Numbered from the stretch's first letter, positions 22,641 through 33,413 are shown. The stretch is DNA of 64,000 bases from Papaver somniferum (GCF_003573695.1 NC_039364.1:236337656-236401655), one strand, 5' to 3'. The notes: generated by a model not told the origin, from the sequence alone. Numbers and translations are program-made.

Positions 22641-25406
22641 TACTTTGTTCCTCTAGGAGTACCTTTGCACCACCCCGGGTTCTCTCCGGCCAACTTCAGG
22701 ATAGGGAAGTGGTCATAGATCCATGCCTATATACATAAGAAACCAAGTTTTAGTAAATAGATTGTGTATATTCGGTTCTAATATCAAAAGAATATTTCCG
22801 ATTATATATAATCGGAAAACAAAATAAGTACCTAACCACCGAATAACCAACATTCGGAAAAAGAGATGGATCATTTCCTACCGAATATGCGTCATTTGGA
22901 GTTCAGTAACCTATAATACTTTGGCCTATATATTCGGCAGTAACTCCCCAAGACTAAACTCCGATTCTAAACAATCGGAAGTAAAACTAAGTAACATGTT
23001 CCCGAATAACCTACATTCGGAAGTTAACAATGTAGATATCCTACCGAATATGCATAGTTTGGAGTTATGAATATGCATCATATGTATTGTCTACCGAATA
23101 ACTATAGAGTGAGTTATAGAGTTAAAGAAAAAACCTGCAATAGAGCCACGTTCCCGGCAACTTGGCAGATTCCTAGCCTCGAAGCCTTTCTCAACTCTTC
23201 CATAAAGAATGCTAGGCATGCCGTGCCCCAAGAATAGTCACCGACTTCATGGAGAGGATCCAAAAGTTGTATAAGGTTGGCGTCGATCCGGTTACCAGAA
23301 GTATTGGGGAATATGACACATCCCAATACACAAAGGAGATATGCGGTGGCAACGTGGTTCACTTGCTCATCAATTAACGTTCCCTTCTTTTCCTTCTCTA
23401 AGGTGCCTCAGAACATATTCATCAAAGCTGTAATGTTGATCTGTCTTGTTCTGTAACTTGCATGCCTCCTAAACTCTGCTGTTGTTGTCTCTTCATCCCA
23501 ACCTAAGCACTTTTTAGTTAGAGCATAAAGTTGTGCCCAACTTAACTGATTTGTGTAGTTAAACTTCACAGCTGTGCCTTGGTCGGGAAGGTTAAGAATC
23601 TGCACAACATCATCCGGGGTAATCGTCATCTCCCCAAACGGCATATGGAAAGTATCGGTCTCAGGATACATTCTCTCCACGAACGCCGATATGGCCACAC
23701 GATCATGTTCCAACAATGAATTCTCGGCGGCATTAGCTAACCCCAAGTTGTCAACAATTGATTTGAACCTTTCACATTCACCGGATAAAGGCCACACAAG
23801 CATTTTTGTTGGTGCGGCGGTAGGTTTGAGTAGACGGACCACATCTTGATGATCCTATTAAAGTACATAAAAAAATACTTAATACAAATATTACGATATA
23901 ACATATAGACAATACATTAATAAAAAATAGTAATTTTATTACCTCTATTTCGTATATTTCTCTGGCCCATGAGTCTTTGTATCCAAATAGCAATTTTCCT
24001 CCATCCACCGGTAGCCCAAGGATTGTGCCTGCTGGAATACCCTTCTTCTTCAAGTGCTGAGGGACAAGATGTGATGCTTTCTTAGCAATATCCTTCTTTA
24101 CACCATCTTTTCCTTTTTTGGTTTTTTGGGTACCACTTGGTTGTCCTTCTTCTTCTACTCTTGGCACTGGATCAACTGGTTCAATTTCATGGTGGGGTGT
24201 AACTTGTGGAGCAGTTGGTTCTGCACTTTGTTGAGCGGCTTGTTCAACACTTGGTTGCACCCCTTGTTCACTGCCTTGTTGTTCTACACTTTGTTCAGCA
24301 CTTGGTGCACTCCTTGTTGACTGCTTTGTTCTTGTAAGCTCTGTTGAGCACTTGAATTATCTTTGGCACTCCTTTCCCTCCTAGCACTAGCTGTCACTTT
24401 CTTCCTCCTTTCTCGACTTTGTCTAAACAACAAAGAAAGGAATAATATTTACAAACTATACAATCGGAAGACAAAGTATGGAAATATAACCCGAATGTAC
24501 ACATTCGGACGTAAGAAGACACATACTGTTCCCGAATACAAAACAATCGAAAGCTAACTAAACATATTTACAACCGAATATGCATCAATTGGAGTTCAGA
24601 AGCTCTAAATTTTTCATCCTACACAATCGGAAGACAAAGTACACAACTATAACCCGAATGAACAAATTCGAAAGTAAGAAGACACATATTTTTCCCGAAT
24701 GAAAAACAATCGGAATATAACTAAACATGTTTACAACCTAATATTCATCAACTGGAGTTCAGAAACTCTAAAATTTTATCTTACACAATCGGAGGTATAA
24801 AACATTATATTGTCTTCCGAATAAATACTGGCCCCAAAATGGGATTTTTCCTATATCAGAAATTTTGAGATTTTTTCAATATATATATATATTCGGTAGT
24901 GAGTGTACTTCCGAATACTTTGTGTCTACTTAAATATATTCGGAAGCCAAAAAATTCATTAAACTACCGATTATTACCAGTTTGTATCCAGGAAGATATG
25001 GCCAATAATATTCGGCCGATAACCATCAAATATTTCTCCCGAATACTGTCGATGTTCTTGAGAAATGAAGAACACGACTACATTCGGAAGTAAATAAGCA
25101 TGAATATCGCCCGAATCTGGATAAATAACCGAAAACCCTTGAACTTTTTTTCTCGATTCGTCGAATTAAAGCGAAATAAACCCCAAAAATGATAGATTCT
25201 TACCTAACGGGGGCCATTTGAAGTTGACGAAGTGTTTGACTATCGGAATCGCCACCACCGACTACATCGACGGGTACTTCTTCTTCGCGTTCTTCTTCAT
25301 TTGCAGCAACAATTTCTTTATTTCTTGCTAAAATCCCAATCTTTGGATCGATACCCCGAGCAACGTTTTTGGTTCTAGGTCTGTGGGTTTCATTTCCCTT
25401 ATCCAT
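22640..25406 (-). pseudogene. Plant mobile domain (PMD, MAIN-like) gene of the MULE
   Basis: Exons on minus, all with GT-AG borders: 25406-25204 (basic/acidic leader from ATG 25406), 24422-23943 (Gln/Ser-rich then KKKGIPAGTILGLPVDGGK), 23854-23135 (PMD core) and 22726 to about 22640 (AWIYDHFPILKLAGENPGW). The core has FHMPFGEMTITPDDV, a hallmark of the plant mobile domain found in MAIN/MAIL1 proteins and in many transposons, then AYLLCVLGCVIFP and DYSWGTACLAFFMEELRKAS. Phases agree between exons 2, 3 and 4. Lesions are a 1-nt frameshift in the Gln-rich exon and TGA at about 23410 after LMNMF. PMD proteins in plants act in silencing and genome stability. The role inside transposons is unknown. 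Confidence 0.75.
24459..24800. repeat. About 160-bp direct repeat inside a PMD intron
   Basis: The block beginning ACAATCGGAAGACAAAGTA at about 24460 recurs at about 24623 and partly at about 24783. It has the same order of AACCCGAATG, AAGTAAGAAGACACATA, CCCGAAT and TGGAGTTCAGAA elements. It lies within the first PMD intron (25203-24423). Confidence 0.65.
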
Positions 25407-25649
25407 TGTTTTATAAACGAATCGACGATGTTTTGATTTTACGATTCGCGACGATTTTTCGGTTGAACACAAGAACGAGGGAATTTTTTTTTTCTTCCAC
25501 AATCGGAAGATAATATGAAACTGGAAGAAGAAGAGTTGAAATGAGTAGAATTTTTTTGATTTGGTTTTTATACAGTTTTATCAGAAGGGCATTTATGTAA
25601 CTTCAATATCATATAGGGTACCCATTAACTAGAGTCTTTGGCTGGGTAT

Positions 25650-25696
25650 AAATTGATGGCCCCTAAATCCTTTCGGGTGGCCCCTAAAAACGCGAG
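25650..25696 (-). repeat. MULE right terminal inverted repeat
   Basis: The reverse complement begins CTCGCGTTTTTAGGGGCCAC and continues with AAAGGATTTAGGGGCCA, matching the left end. Confidence 0.85.
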
Positions 25697-25869
25697 TATA
25701 TTTATTGTTGTATAAAGGATATATTTATTGGGTGTTAAAAATAGGGACATGTAAATAAATGTACCCTCGAATCTTCAACCTTAGAGTTATAGCCAAACCC
25801 ATTAAGGTAGAGTAGTCATCAATTATTTTTTCACCACATATTGTTGGAGTTGGTAATTTCTTTTACGTC

Positions 25870-26226
25870 TTAGTCGATGGATTGTAAATACAAAAGTACA
25901 CTGTCGGAACCATAACCGCTTGTCAGAATACAAACCAATCCATTAAGTTCATGGCATTTTAACCGCGGGCTATACTCGTTTGATATCAAAGAATCAACAT
26001 CTTTTACAGAGAAGAGCGTGGAAAGTGCTGGTGAAACGGTTAGAGCCTCTAACATGAGAGCATCATTGTCGTTTTCATTAGAATGCTTCAAATGTTGTTT
26101 TATAAAACAAGGGGTTTCAAATAAATTGCACCAATCTTTTGATACGCACCTGAATCGTGATATAGTCTTCACAGGTAACCTAGGCAGTATGTTCGTGGCC
26201 AGAACCTCGTCTGAAATTCTCGCCAT
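25870..26226 (-). pseudogene. F-box protein, N-terminal half
   Basis: From ATG 26226, ISDEVLATNILPRLPVKTI and RFRCVSKDWCNLFETPCFI form a typical F-box, followed by the spacer and CHELNGLVCILTSGYGSDSV. A one-base shift then hides the expected YNPSTKT motif, which can be read in the next frame before sequence stops matching at about 25840. F-box proteins are the substrate receptors of SCF ubiquitin ligases. The half ends about 140 bp from the MULE, and the complementary C-terminal half lies at 16070-15598 on the same strand. I infer one ancestral gene. Confidence 0.75.
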
Positions 26227-26765
26227 GGCTGATATTCTATTACAGACGTAGAGTTATTCCAAAGAATTATAGCTTACTGATGTTGGTATATATATACAGA
26301 AAGAGTGGTTCAAGGAACCAGAATCCTAAACCATCACCTATGCTTTCCAAGTTGGCTAACAGGGGTTGTACCAAAATCAACATTATCAGTATGAGACAAA
26401 ACAGTCCTTTTTTCATACAAGAAAAAACCGGTTTTCCATTTGACTTTTGGTACACCTCCACTGACTTGGTACCCACTCATTATCAGCCTTGATTCTTCCG
26501 GCACACTCCTTTTGCCAATAGTCCGTTTTCAGCTCTGTGTTTTTTTTTCTTTTTATGTTGTGAAAGAGAGGACTCTTTAGGCATGATGTCAATAAATTGG
26601 GGTGTGGAGATATAAATATTCTAACCAATTTGAGGCTACCCAATTACTTTTGTGTTTTGGGATGTGGTGATATAAATATCCTAGTCTTTTAAACAAAATA
26701 CATTAAAAAAAAACATAAAATACTTAATAATATATTTAAGCCGCTATATAACCACTTTTCTGTAA
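26227..26765. other. Upstream region of the F-box gene, no other feature
   Basis: This would have held the F-box promoter and leader. There are overlapping short frames in both strands but no family match. Confidence 0.4.
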
Positions 26766-26778
26766 AATAGCAAGTGAT

Positions 26779-26919
26779 TTTTTTTTATGCCAGACTAGTG
26801 GTTCCTAGACTACATCCAAATTTATTAAATTGGAGTGGATTTCGGTAATTACAGGATTCGAACTCCTACCTCCGCAGTGGGAGGGAGCATGCCAACCACC
26901 AGACCACTTGGTGCTAGGC
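26779..26919 (-). mobile_element. tRNA-derived SINE (about 141 bp) with 13-bp target duplication
   Basis: On minus the element starts near GCCTAGCACCAAG. It has an A-box-like GTGGTCTGGTGGTTGGCAT and B box GGAGTTCGAATCC, and ends in an A-run. AATAGCAAGTGAT (26766-26778) and AATAGTAAGTGAT (26920-26932) flank it and differ at one base, as expected of an LINE-mobilised insertion. Confidence 0.8.
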
Positions 26920-26932
26920 AATAGTAAGTGAT

Positions 26933-27706
26933 CAATTGGCACAAAAAGATTGGATTTTTTTTTGTAGTCACTTCATTTTGGTAGTGTGCACTTGAAAATC
27001 TGAAAATGCCTCTCCCTTTTGGTCCAATTACTATAACTCCTTGTGTATCCTATTTTTTTTGGGTATAATTGGAAAACAAACTTTAATATTACATATCTAA
27101 AAATCCTTGTCTTGGAATTTTACCAATTTTATCTCATTGGAAAGGTTGTAAAAAAATCTGCGCAATGAGTACAAACGACAATATCAAATTTAGAATTTTT
27201 ACGAAAAATTCGAAAGTGTTTATCATTTCAGGCACAATTTTAGAAAATCAAATGTATATCCATGTAGAAATTTCTGAAGAACCCAAATTTGGTTCCTCTC
27301 TCTTTCAGAAACCCATTATTAAGATTGCATATGTCTGTAGCCCAAAATATAAGATGTGCGGTTAAGATTAATAGATCTAGATTAAATTCCGATTTTCAAA
27401 CTTTCAACATACCTAAATTAACCTTTATCCATTCCATAAAAAAAATTAAAAAAGAAAATCACAAGTTTAGGGTCAATTGATTATGGCGTATTTATGGGCG
27501 ATACATGCGGATCTTTTTTTTTTTGTTTTTCTGTTCTGTTAAACTGCAGTATCTACTCACTCCGACCAATTAGGTTTACATAAGGATAATCAAGATTTTC
27601 TAACGTATATACCTTAACATTAACACTAATGACATATATCAATTACGTGTCATGTGCATCCATGCCCTTGTTTTCGTGTTTATATATACTTACTCAGTTG
27701 CCGTAA
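26933..27706. other. AT-rich spacer, no gene seen
   Basis: Short low-complexity frames only, ending at the LINE target duplication. Confidence 0.45.
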
Positions 27707-27721
27707 CTTGCATGGAGTTAT

Positions 27722-28150
27722 TATTTTGTTTTATTTTTTTTTAAAGGGAAAAGGGGCTACAAGAGCCCCAGAAATTTATTATTAATAGACTACCTCATTA
27801 TCATTGAGGTTTGAGTGAATACAAGGTGGAGGATATGTAGAAGACCACTAATCAGTTACATTTGCATGCATTGCATACTAACACAAGTTGTGTGCAACAA
27901 CATTTACAGAGAACTAAATCTGCCTACATTTACAAGTTGTGTGCACAAATTGCATACAAGGAGATGGCCAATAGATTCTACATCCTGCTTGCATAAGATA
28001 CAGGTTTGATCCACCTGATAATTAAATCTGCCAATATTTTGTTTAACTGCTAAGCCATTGTGAATGACTCTCCAACCAAACAATAAGATTTTAGGAATAA
28101 TAACTTTGCCAAAAGCCCGATACTTCTTCCACGGGAATTCACTGACTGCC
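27722..28150 (-). pseudogene. Outer LINE ORF2, 3' part (zinc-binding RVT domain)
   Basis: Minus reading from 28150 gives SEFPWKKYRAFGKVIIPKIL, FGWRVIHNGLAVKQNIGRF and CILCKQDVESIGHLL, the zf-RVT region at the C-terminus of plant L1 ORF2. It continues the frame that ends at the other side of the gypsy insertion (37548), sharing the CTGCC duplication. Stops follow before the A-tail. Confidence 0.75.
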
Positions 28151-28445
28151 TAATGTGGAACAAGGTAAAAGAAAGCAATACTAGATTGCTATAAGCAAGA
28201 AGAGAAGAGAATTCAAGCAAGAAGAGAAAGATAAGTTTTGTGTTTAATAATTTGATTGAGTAATAGATAGATCTTACAAGACTTAATCTAGCCTTTATAT
28301 AGGCTTGAAGAATAACTAAACTAGGAAACAGAAAACTAAAAGGAAATCTAAAAGAATCCTAAAAATAAGAAAGACTGAAACTAGGAAACCATGGAAGCCA
28401 AACCTCTAAGCGGAATCTTCTGGAATTGTAGTATGCCCTGCATCA
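28151..28445 (-). repeat. 3' LTR of the gypsy element
   Basis: Minus-strand ends are TGATGCAG and CCACATTA. Its partner is 37253-37547. The polypurine tract GAAGCGGGGAC lies immediately inside, at about 28446-28456. Confidence 0.85.
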
Positions 28446-31204
28446 GTCCCCGCTTCTAGAGTAAAGCTCGTCCTCGAGTTGTCCAAACAAACCAGAAGTT
28501 CATTGTCACCATGAAACGTAAAAATCTCTTGAACATTAAATGTGTTGGAGATATTCCAATCATTTGGTAGATCAATAACATAAGCATTATTATTGATCTT
28601 CTTTAAAACCTTGAAAGGACCATATTTCTTCATCTTGGTTTTGTTATAAGTACCCACTGGAAATCTCTCTTTTCTTAGATGTATCATCACGAGCTCCCCT
28701 TCCTTGAAGGTTTTAAACTTCTTGTGTTTATCAGCATCCTCTTTATATTTAGAATTGTACTTCTCCAGTTTAGATTTTACTTCATTATGTAATTCAGTTG
28801 CTTTGTCTACAAAAGAGTCGGTTGCAGTGTTTGTACTCTGTGTGGTGGGTAAGGCTACCAAATCAAGAGTATGATTAGGTACTTTAGAATACACAATCTC
28901 AAATGGAGTTTTCCCAGTAGAACGATTCACAGAAGTGTTGAAAGCGAATTCCATATGTGGCAATAACACATCCCACTGCTTACTATTATCCAGGCACTTA
29001 GCTCTAATCAAATTCCCAAGTGATCTATTAACAATTTCAGTCTGTCCATCAGTTTGCGGATGTGAAGTTGTGCTGAATTGTAAAACTGTGCCTAAGCGCA
29101 TCCATAAACTTTTCCAGAAATAACTCAAAAATTTTGTATCTCTGTCAGAAGTGATAGACTTTGGAACCCCATGCAATCTTACTACTTCTTTAAAGAACAA
29201 AGAAGCAACATTAGAAGCGTCAGTTGATTTCTTACAAGCTACGAAGTGAGCCATTTTAGAGTAACGATCAATTACGACCATAACAGAATCATTACCTCTA
29301 GCAGTACGAGGTAAACCAAGTATAAAATCCATACTTATATCAACCCAAGGTGCATCAGGAACTGGTAAAGGAGTATACAACCCGGTATTTTGAATTGTAC
29401 CCTTTGCTCTCTGACAGACCATGCATTTTTATACGAAATTTTGTACATCACGTTTCAAAGATGGCCATAAATATCTTTCTTCAATCAGGGCAATGGTTTT
29501 ATCTCTCCCAAAATGACCACCAAGACCACTGCCATGTAATTCTCGCATAAGATGTAAACGTAAAGACCCTTGAGGAATACATAATCGATTCCCTTTAAAA
29601 AGAAAACCTTCTTGTATAAGAAAATCATCAACCCCATGAGTTTGAAAACTGCATTGATCCCATAGTTTTCCAAAATCTTCATCTTCTGGATAAATGTCTT
29701 TGATATAGTCAAATGCATAACTCTCATTACGAATTGTTGTTAATAGATGACTTCTTCTACTTAAGGCATCGGCAACTTGATTCAATTTGCCACTTTTATG
29801 TCTCACGGAGAAAGTGTATTTGTTGAGTGTGGAAAGCCATCGATCATGCATTCTGTTAACTTTAGCAGAAGTATTCAAAAACTTCAAAGCATGGTTGTCA
29901 GTGTTGACAACAAATTCCCTATGTATAAGATAAGTATGCCACTGCTTAAGAGATTGAACAAGAGCCAATAACTCTAATTCATATGTAGACCATTTTTTTT
30001 GTGCATCTGAATTCTTCTCACTGTAATATGCAATTGGATGACCCTCCTGTGATAATACTGCACCAATACCAACAACAGATGCATCACAATCTATTTCAAA
30101 AGGCTTGTTGAAATTCGGAAGTGCAAGATTTGGTGCCGTACAAAGCTTTTCTTTAAGAAGAATAAAGCTCTTATCCATTGCTTCCGTCCACTCAAACTTT
30201 TCCTTCTTGAGACAGTCAGTCAAAGGTGCAGAAATAGAGCTAAAGTTCTTCACAAATCTTCGATAAAAAGAAGCCAAACCATGAAAACTACGAACATCAC
30301 GAATAGAAGTAGGAACTGGCCAATCTTCAATTGCTTGAACTTTAGAAGGATTGACATGAATACCATCAGTAGAAATCACATATCCCAAAAATGTTACTGA
30401 AGAAGCCATGAAGGTACACTTCTTCAAATTAACATATAAAGAGTTGTCAGCAAGAACTTGAAACACTTGTGAAAGATGTTGGAGGTGTTCTGGCTCACTG
30501 CGACTAAAAATTAGTATCTCATCAAAATAGACAATAACAAATTTACTGAGAAAGGGTTGGAGAACCTGATTCATTAGTCGCATAAAAGTACTAGGTGCAT
30601 TAGATAACCCAAATGGCATGACCAGCCATTCATATAAACCTTCACGTGTCTTGAATGCTGTTTTCCACTCATCTCCACCTCGAATGCGTATTTGGTGGTA
30701 ACCACTGCGTAAATCCAACTTAGTAAAAATAATAGAGCTCGACAGTAAATCAATCATATCATCAATACGCGGGATCGGAAATCTATAAGGAATGGTGATG
30801 CGATTTAATGCTCTGCAATCGATACACATCCTCCATCCATTGTCTTTTTTACTAACCAAGAAGGAAGGACTGGCACAAGGACTATTGCTAGGTCGTATCA
30901 AACCCTTTGTAAGCAAATCATTTACCTGTCCCTGTAATATCTCATGTTCAGCAGGACTCAAGCGATAGTGTGCTTGGTTTGGTAAAGAGGCTCCAGGAAT
31001 AAAATCGATGCAGTGTTGAATATTCCGTAAAGGAGGTAATGCAGTTGGTAGTTCATCTGGAAATAAAACATTATATTGAAATAATAAGGGCTTCACCTTT
31101 GCAGGAAACTCAATCATAGGCTCAGAATCTTCATGGGAATGTAAAGAATGTTGTGGGTGCAAAGAACGAATAACAGTGGCTACGACAGCATCAGTCTGCC
31201 ACAA
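28406..31204 (-). pseudogene. gypsy pol: RT, RNase H and integrase
   Basis: A single frame on minus. The reverse transcriptase has [15 protein letters not shown] and [17 protein letters not shown], but the catalytic box reads VYFDEIL where the family has F/Y-x-D-D, so the second Asp is Glu. RNase H has [18 protein letters not shown] and [10 protein letters not shown]. The integrase zinc finger [10 protein letters not shown] is followed by a TAA at 29429-29431 just before KCMVCQRAKG. After it come the core ISMDFILGLP, ITSDRDTKF and HPQTDGQTEIVNRSL, and the C-terminal GPFKVLKKINNNAYVIDLP. The last 40 bases lie in the 3' LTR. The frame is displaced by one base from protease near 31190. Confidence 0.85.
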
Positions 31205-31951
31205 GAGTTTGAATTGGAATTGGATGGACTAAGAACCTTGGTTTTCCCATTATGAACAAAAGTGTAAGTATTCTCGAATCCATTGTGAACCGCGTGAAGA
31301 TCGTATTGCCAAGGTCTGCCAAGAAGAAGATGGGTTGCCGTCATATTAATGACATCACATAGAACTGTGTCTTCATAACCCTCAAAAGAGAATGACACAT
31401 AACACTGAAGAGTAATCTTCTGTGTGCTAGAGGCATTAACCCATCCTACAGTGTAAGGTTCTGGATGAGAAGTTACTGGTAGTTCAAGCTTCTTAACTAC
31501 GTGATCAGCAATATAATTATCCACACTGCCACTATCAATTATCATCTTGTAGATTTTACCCCCAATATAACATCTGGATTTAAAGATACTGTGTCTCTGA
31601 GACTTGCATTGTTGAGTAATAAATAATGGACGAATCATCTCAACAAACTCATCGTCATCACCAGGTGAGGCTTCATCTTCGAACTCATTAAGCGCACCAG
31701 TGACTTCATTAATGAACTGAGGTTCACCAATCAGAGCATTGAATTTCCGACAATCACTAGACGTGTGCCCCGATTGCTGGCATTTATTGCACTTATCTCC
31801 ACGAAATTTTGCATAAGTATTAGTAGTTCTCTGTTGCGGTGGAAATTGTTGTTGCCTGTTATGAAACCGATTCCCTTTAGTAGGAGGAGTTGGTTGTGGA
31901 GAGTGAGACTGCTGACCCGGCTGAAGATCAACTGGATTGGCTAAGATAGGT
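31180..31951 (-). pseudogene. gypsy gag zinc knuckle and aspartic protease
   Basis: This is the continuation of gag beyond the CACTA insertion. CNKCQQSGHTSSDC is the CCHC nucleocapsid knuckle. About 90 residues later IIDSGSVDNYIADHV is the protease active-site region (DSG) and HLLLGRPWQYD follows it, as in Ty3/gypsy. The frame is the same as gag once the 4,043-bp CACTA and one 3-bp target copy are discounted (position arithmetic: 37142 to 31638 minus 4046 is divisible by 3). Confidence 0.8.
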
Positions 31952-31969
31952 CACTACACCATTTTTTCC

Positions 31970-32210
31970 GATTCGAAACGGTTATTGAGCGTTACGAATC
32001 GGGGTTGTAACTGTTCCGGACCGTTACGAAAAGGGGTGCTACAATTTTTTTGTAACGGCCCAGCAGCCGTTACGATTTTTTTTTGTAACGGCTCTTGTAA
32101 CAGCGAAGAGCCGTTACTACGTGGCACTGTCGTAACATGCGAGAGCCGTTACAAATTTATTTAGTAACAGAACGTTGTAACAAGCTGAAGCCGTTACGAA
32201 TTTTTTGCAA
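31970..32210. repeat. CACTA left subterminal CCGTTAC repeats
   Basis: GTTACGA, CCGTTAC and GTAACGG(C) motifs occur every 15-30 bases in both orientations, matching the array at the right end (35780-35965). Confidence 0.8.
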
Positions 32211-32228
32211 CAGTAAAAAAATTACTGC

Positions 32229-32294
32229 CGGTCAACCTTGACCTGGTCAAAATCAGTCAGCACTGACCAATTTTGACCAGGTCAAGGTTGACCG
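32229..32294. repeat. 25-bp-arm inverted repeat made of W-box cores
   Basis: The left arm starts CGGTCAACCTTGACCTGG and the right arm is its exact reverse complement ending GGTCAAGGTTGACCG. A shorter inner stem (GTCAG/CTGAC) lies in the spacer. TTGACC/GGTCAA, the WRKY-factor W-box core, occurs repeatedly. Confidence 0.8.
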
Positions 32295-32769
32295 ACAGCT
32301 CATTCTCGGCCGGAATACGCCGGAATTTAAAATAACCACCTTCATACACCTTTCATTTATCCTTCACAATCAACAATATTTTTTTCAATCAATTCTTATC
32401 ACATTCAAATGGATTCATACAAAGGATTCATACAAAATAGAACTTAAATTATTCTAAGTATCAAATAGTAGGGAATGTATACAAATTCCCATAAGTATCA
32501 GTTCATAGAAATTCCTATGTTCACAAATTTATATAACTTAGACTGTACATAGAAATTTACTGCAAATTTTCTATGTTGACAGCTAGAGCTGATAAACCAA
32601 CTTGAAGCTGCAAATTTTAAGACTTCAAGTTCGAAATCCATGCATAAAGTTATAGATGAAAAGTATATGCTAAGTTTAAACTTCCTAAGAATATATATCA
32701 ACCTATGTTAAAAGCAGACAAAACTTCAAAAAAATATAAATTGGGGAGAAGAACATTGAGAAATACTTA

Positions 32770-33169
32770 CTGTGGTTTTGTAATAAGAACAAGCCCATGA
32801 TTTAGTCATCAAGAGCTTCAACTGAAACTGCAACCACTGATCCAGGACATCATTGCAATTGGTCCTGAAACAAACCAAAGTCCATAAGCTCTCTCGCACG
32901 CGCAACAAACAAAAGTACCGTAAGAAACATGGAATCTAGAAATATACAAGTTAAGTACTTACCCGGTATTCTAGCAGGTACACAAGTTGATGCCAATCCA
33001 TCTGTAGTTCACTTCCCACCAGCATAATACCTCGCAAGTATAAATTGAAGGTCAGAAACCACGCCTATTAAACTTTATAGTACAAATATAACCAAGTGAA
33101 GTACTTACCAGGGATTGATATTTCCCCAGCTGGCTACTGCTGCTTCAACTGACCTTGCGAGAAGTCCCC
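32770..33169 (-). other. Three exon-like segments of unknown origin in the CACTA
   Basis: Minus-strand segments 33169-33114, 33067-32966 and about 32880-32770 each follow an AG and end in GTAAGT. The regularity suggests a captured spliced gene. Their translations contain stops and match nothing I recognise. They may belong to the 3' part of the RBM39-like gene or another locus. Confidence 0.4.
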
Positions 33170-33259
33170 TGTGCATTCACATATAACAGAACAAAAGCCA
33201 CCCACACATATACAAATAAATGATGAACTGAAAGTTCCTAAGTCCAGTCAAAAAAAGGT

Positions 33260-33413
33260 ACTTGCCCACCTTGATGATCCTCCTTGCAATGTTGAATTTC
33301 CCATTCAAACTCTGAGCAGTTCTAGCATCTTCAAGACGACAAAACCGAACCCTTTGCACTGTCCAGTCTCTGGTCAAGAGGCACCATCTCCACGGCCCGA
33401 ATGGTTCAAACAC
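33260..33413 (-). pseudogene. Captured exon of an RBM39/CC1-like splicing factor (RRM)
   Basis: After TTTTTCCAG the minus strand reads VFEPFGPW, then RLEDARTAQSLNGKFNIA and IIKV. This follows the second RRM of RBM39/CC1-like splicing factors (FEPFGPVE, LEDAxAAQSLNG, IAGRTIKV). The middle, which should hold the RNP1 GFGFVQF motif, is garbled (TVQRVRFCRL). That region carries the RNA-contacting aromatics, so the fragment would not bind RNA normally. The two ends fit exon borders. Confidence 0.65.

Larger units (their letters stand above)
16375..25696 (+). mobile_element. Mutator-like element (MULE) with OTU and plant-mobile-domain cargo, 9.3 kb
   Basis: The terminal inverted repeats share about 40 bases: CTCGCGTTTTTAGGGGCCAC at 16376 and the same 20-mer on minus ending at 25696, each followed by the AAAGGATTTAGGG(G)CCA block. 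Flanking 9-mers CATATTTAT (16366-16374) and TATATTTAT (25697-25705) differ at one base and have the length expected of Mutator target duplications. Inside are a MURA-like transposase-OTU gene on plus, an unrecognised 178-codon frame on minus, and a plant-mobile-domain gene on minus. The transposase frame has in-frame stops, so this copy is not autonomous now. Orientation is given by the transposase. Confidence 0.85.
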
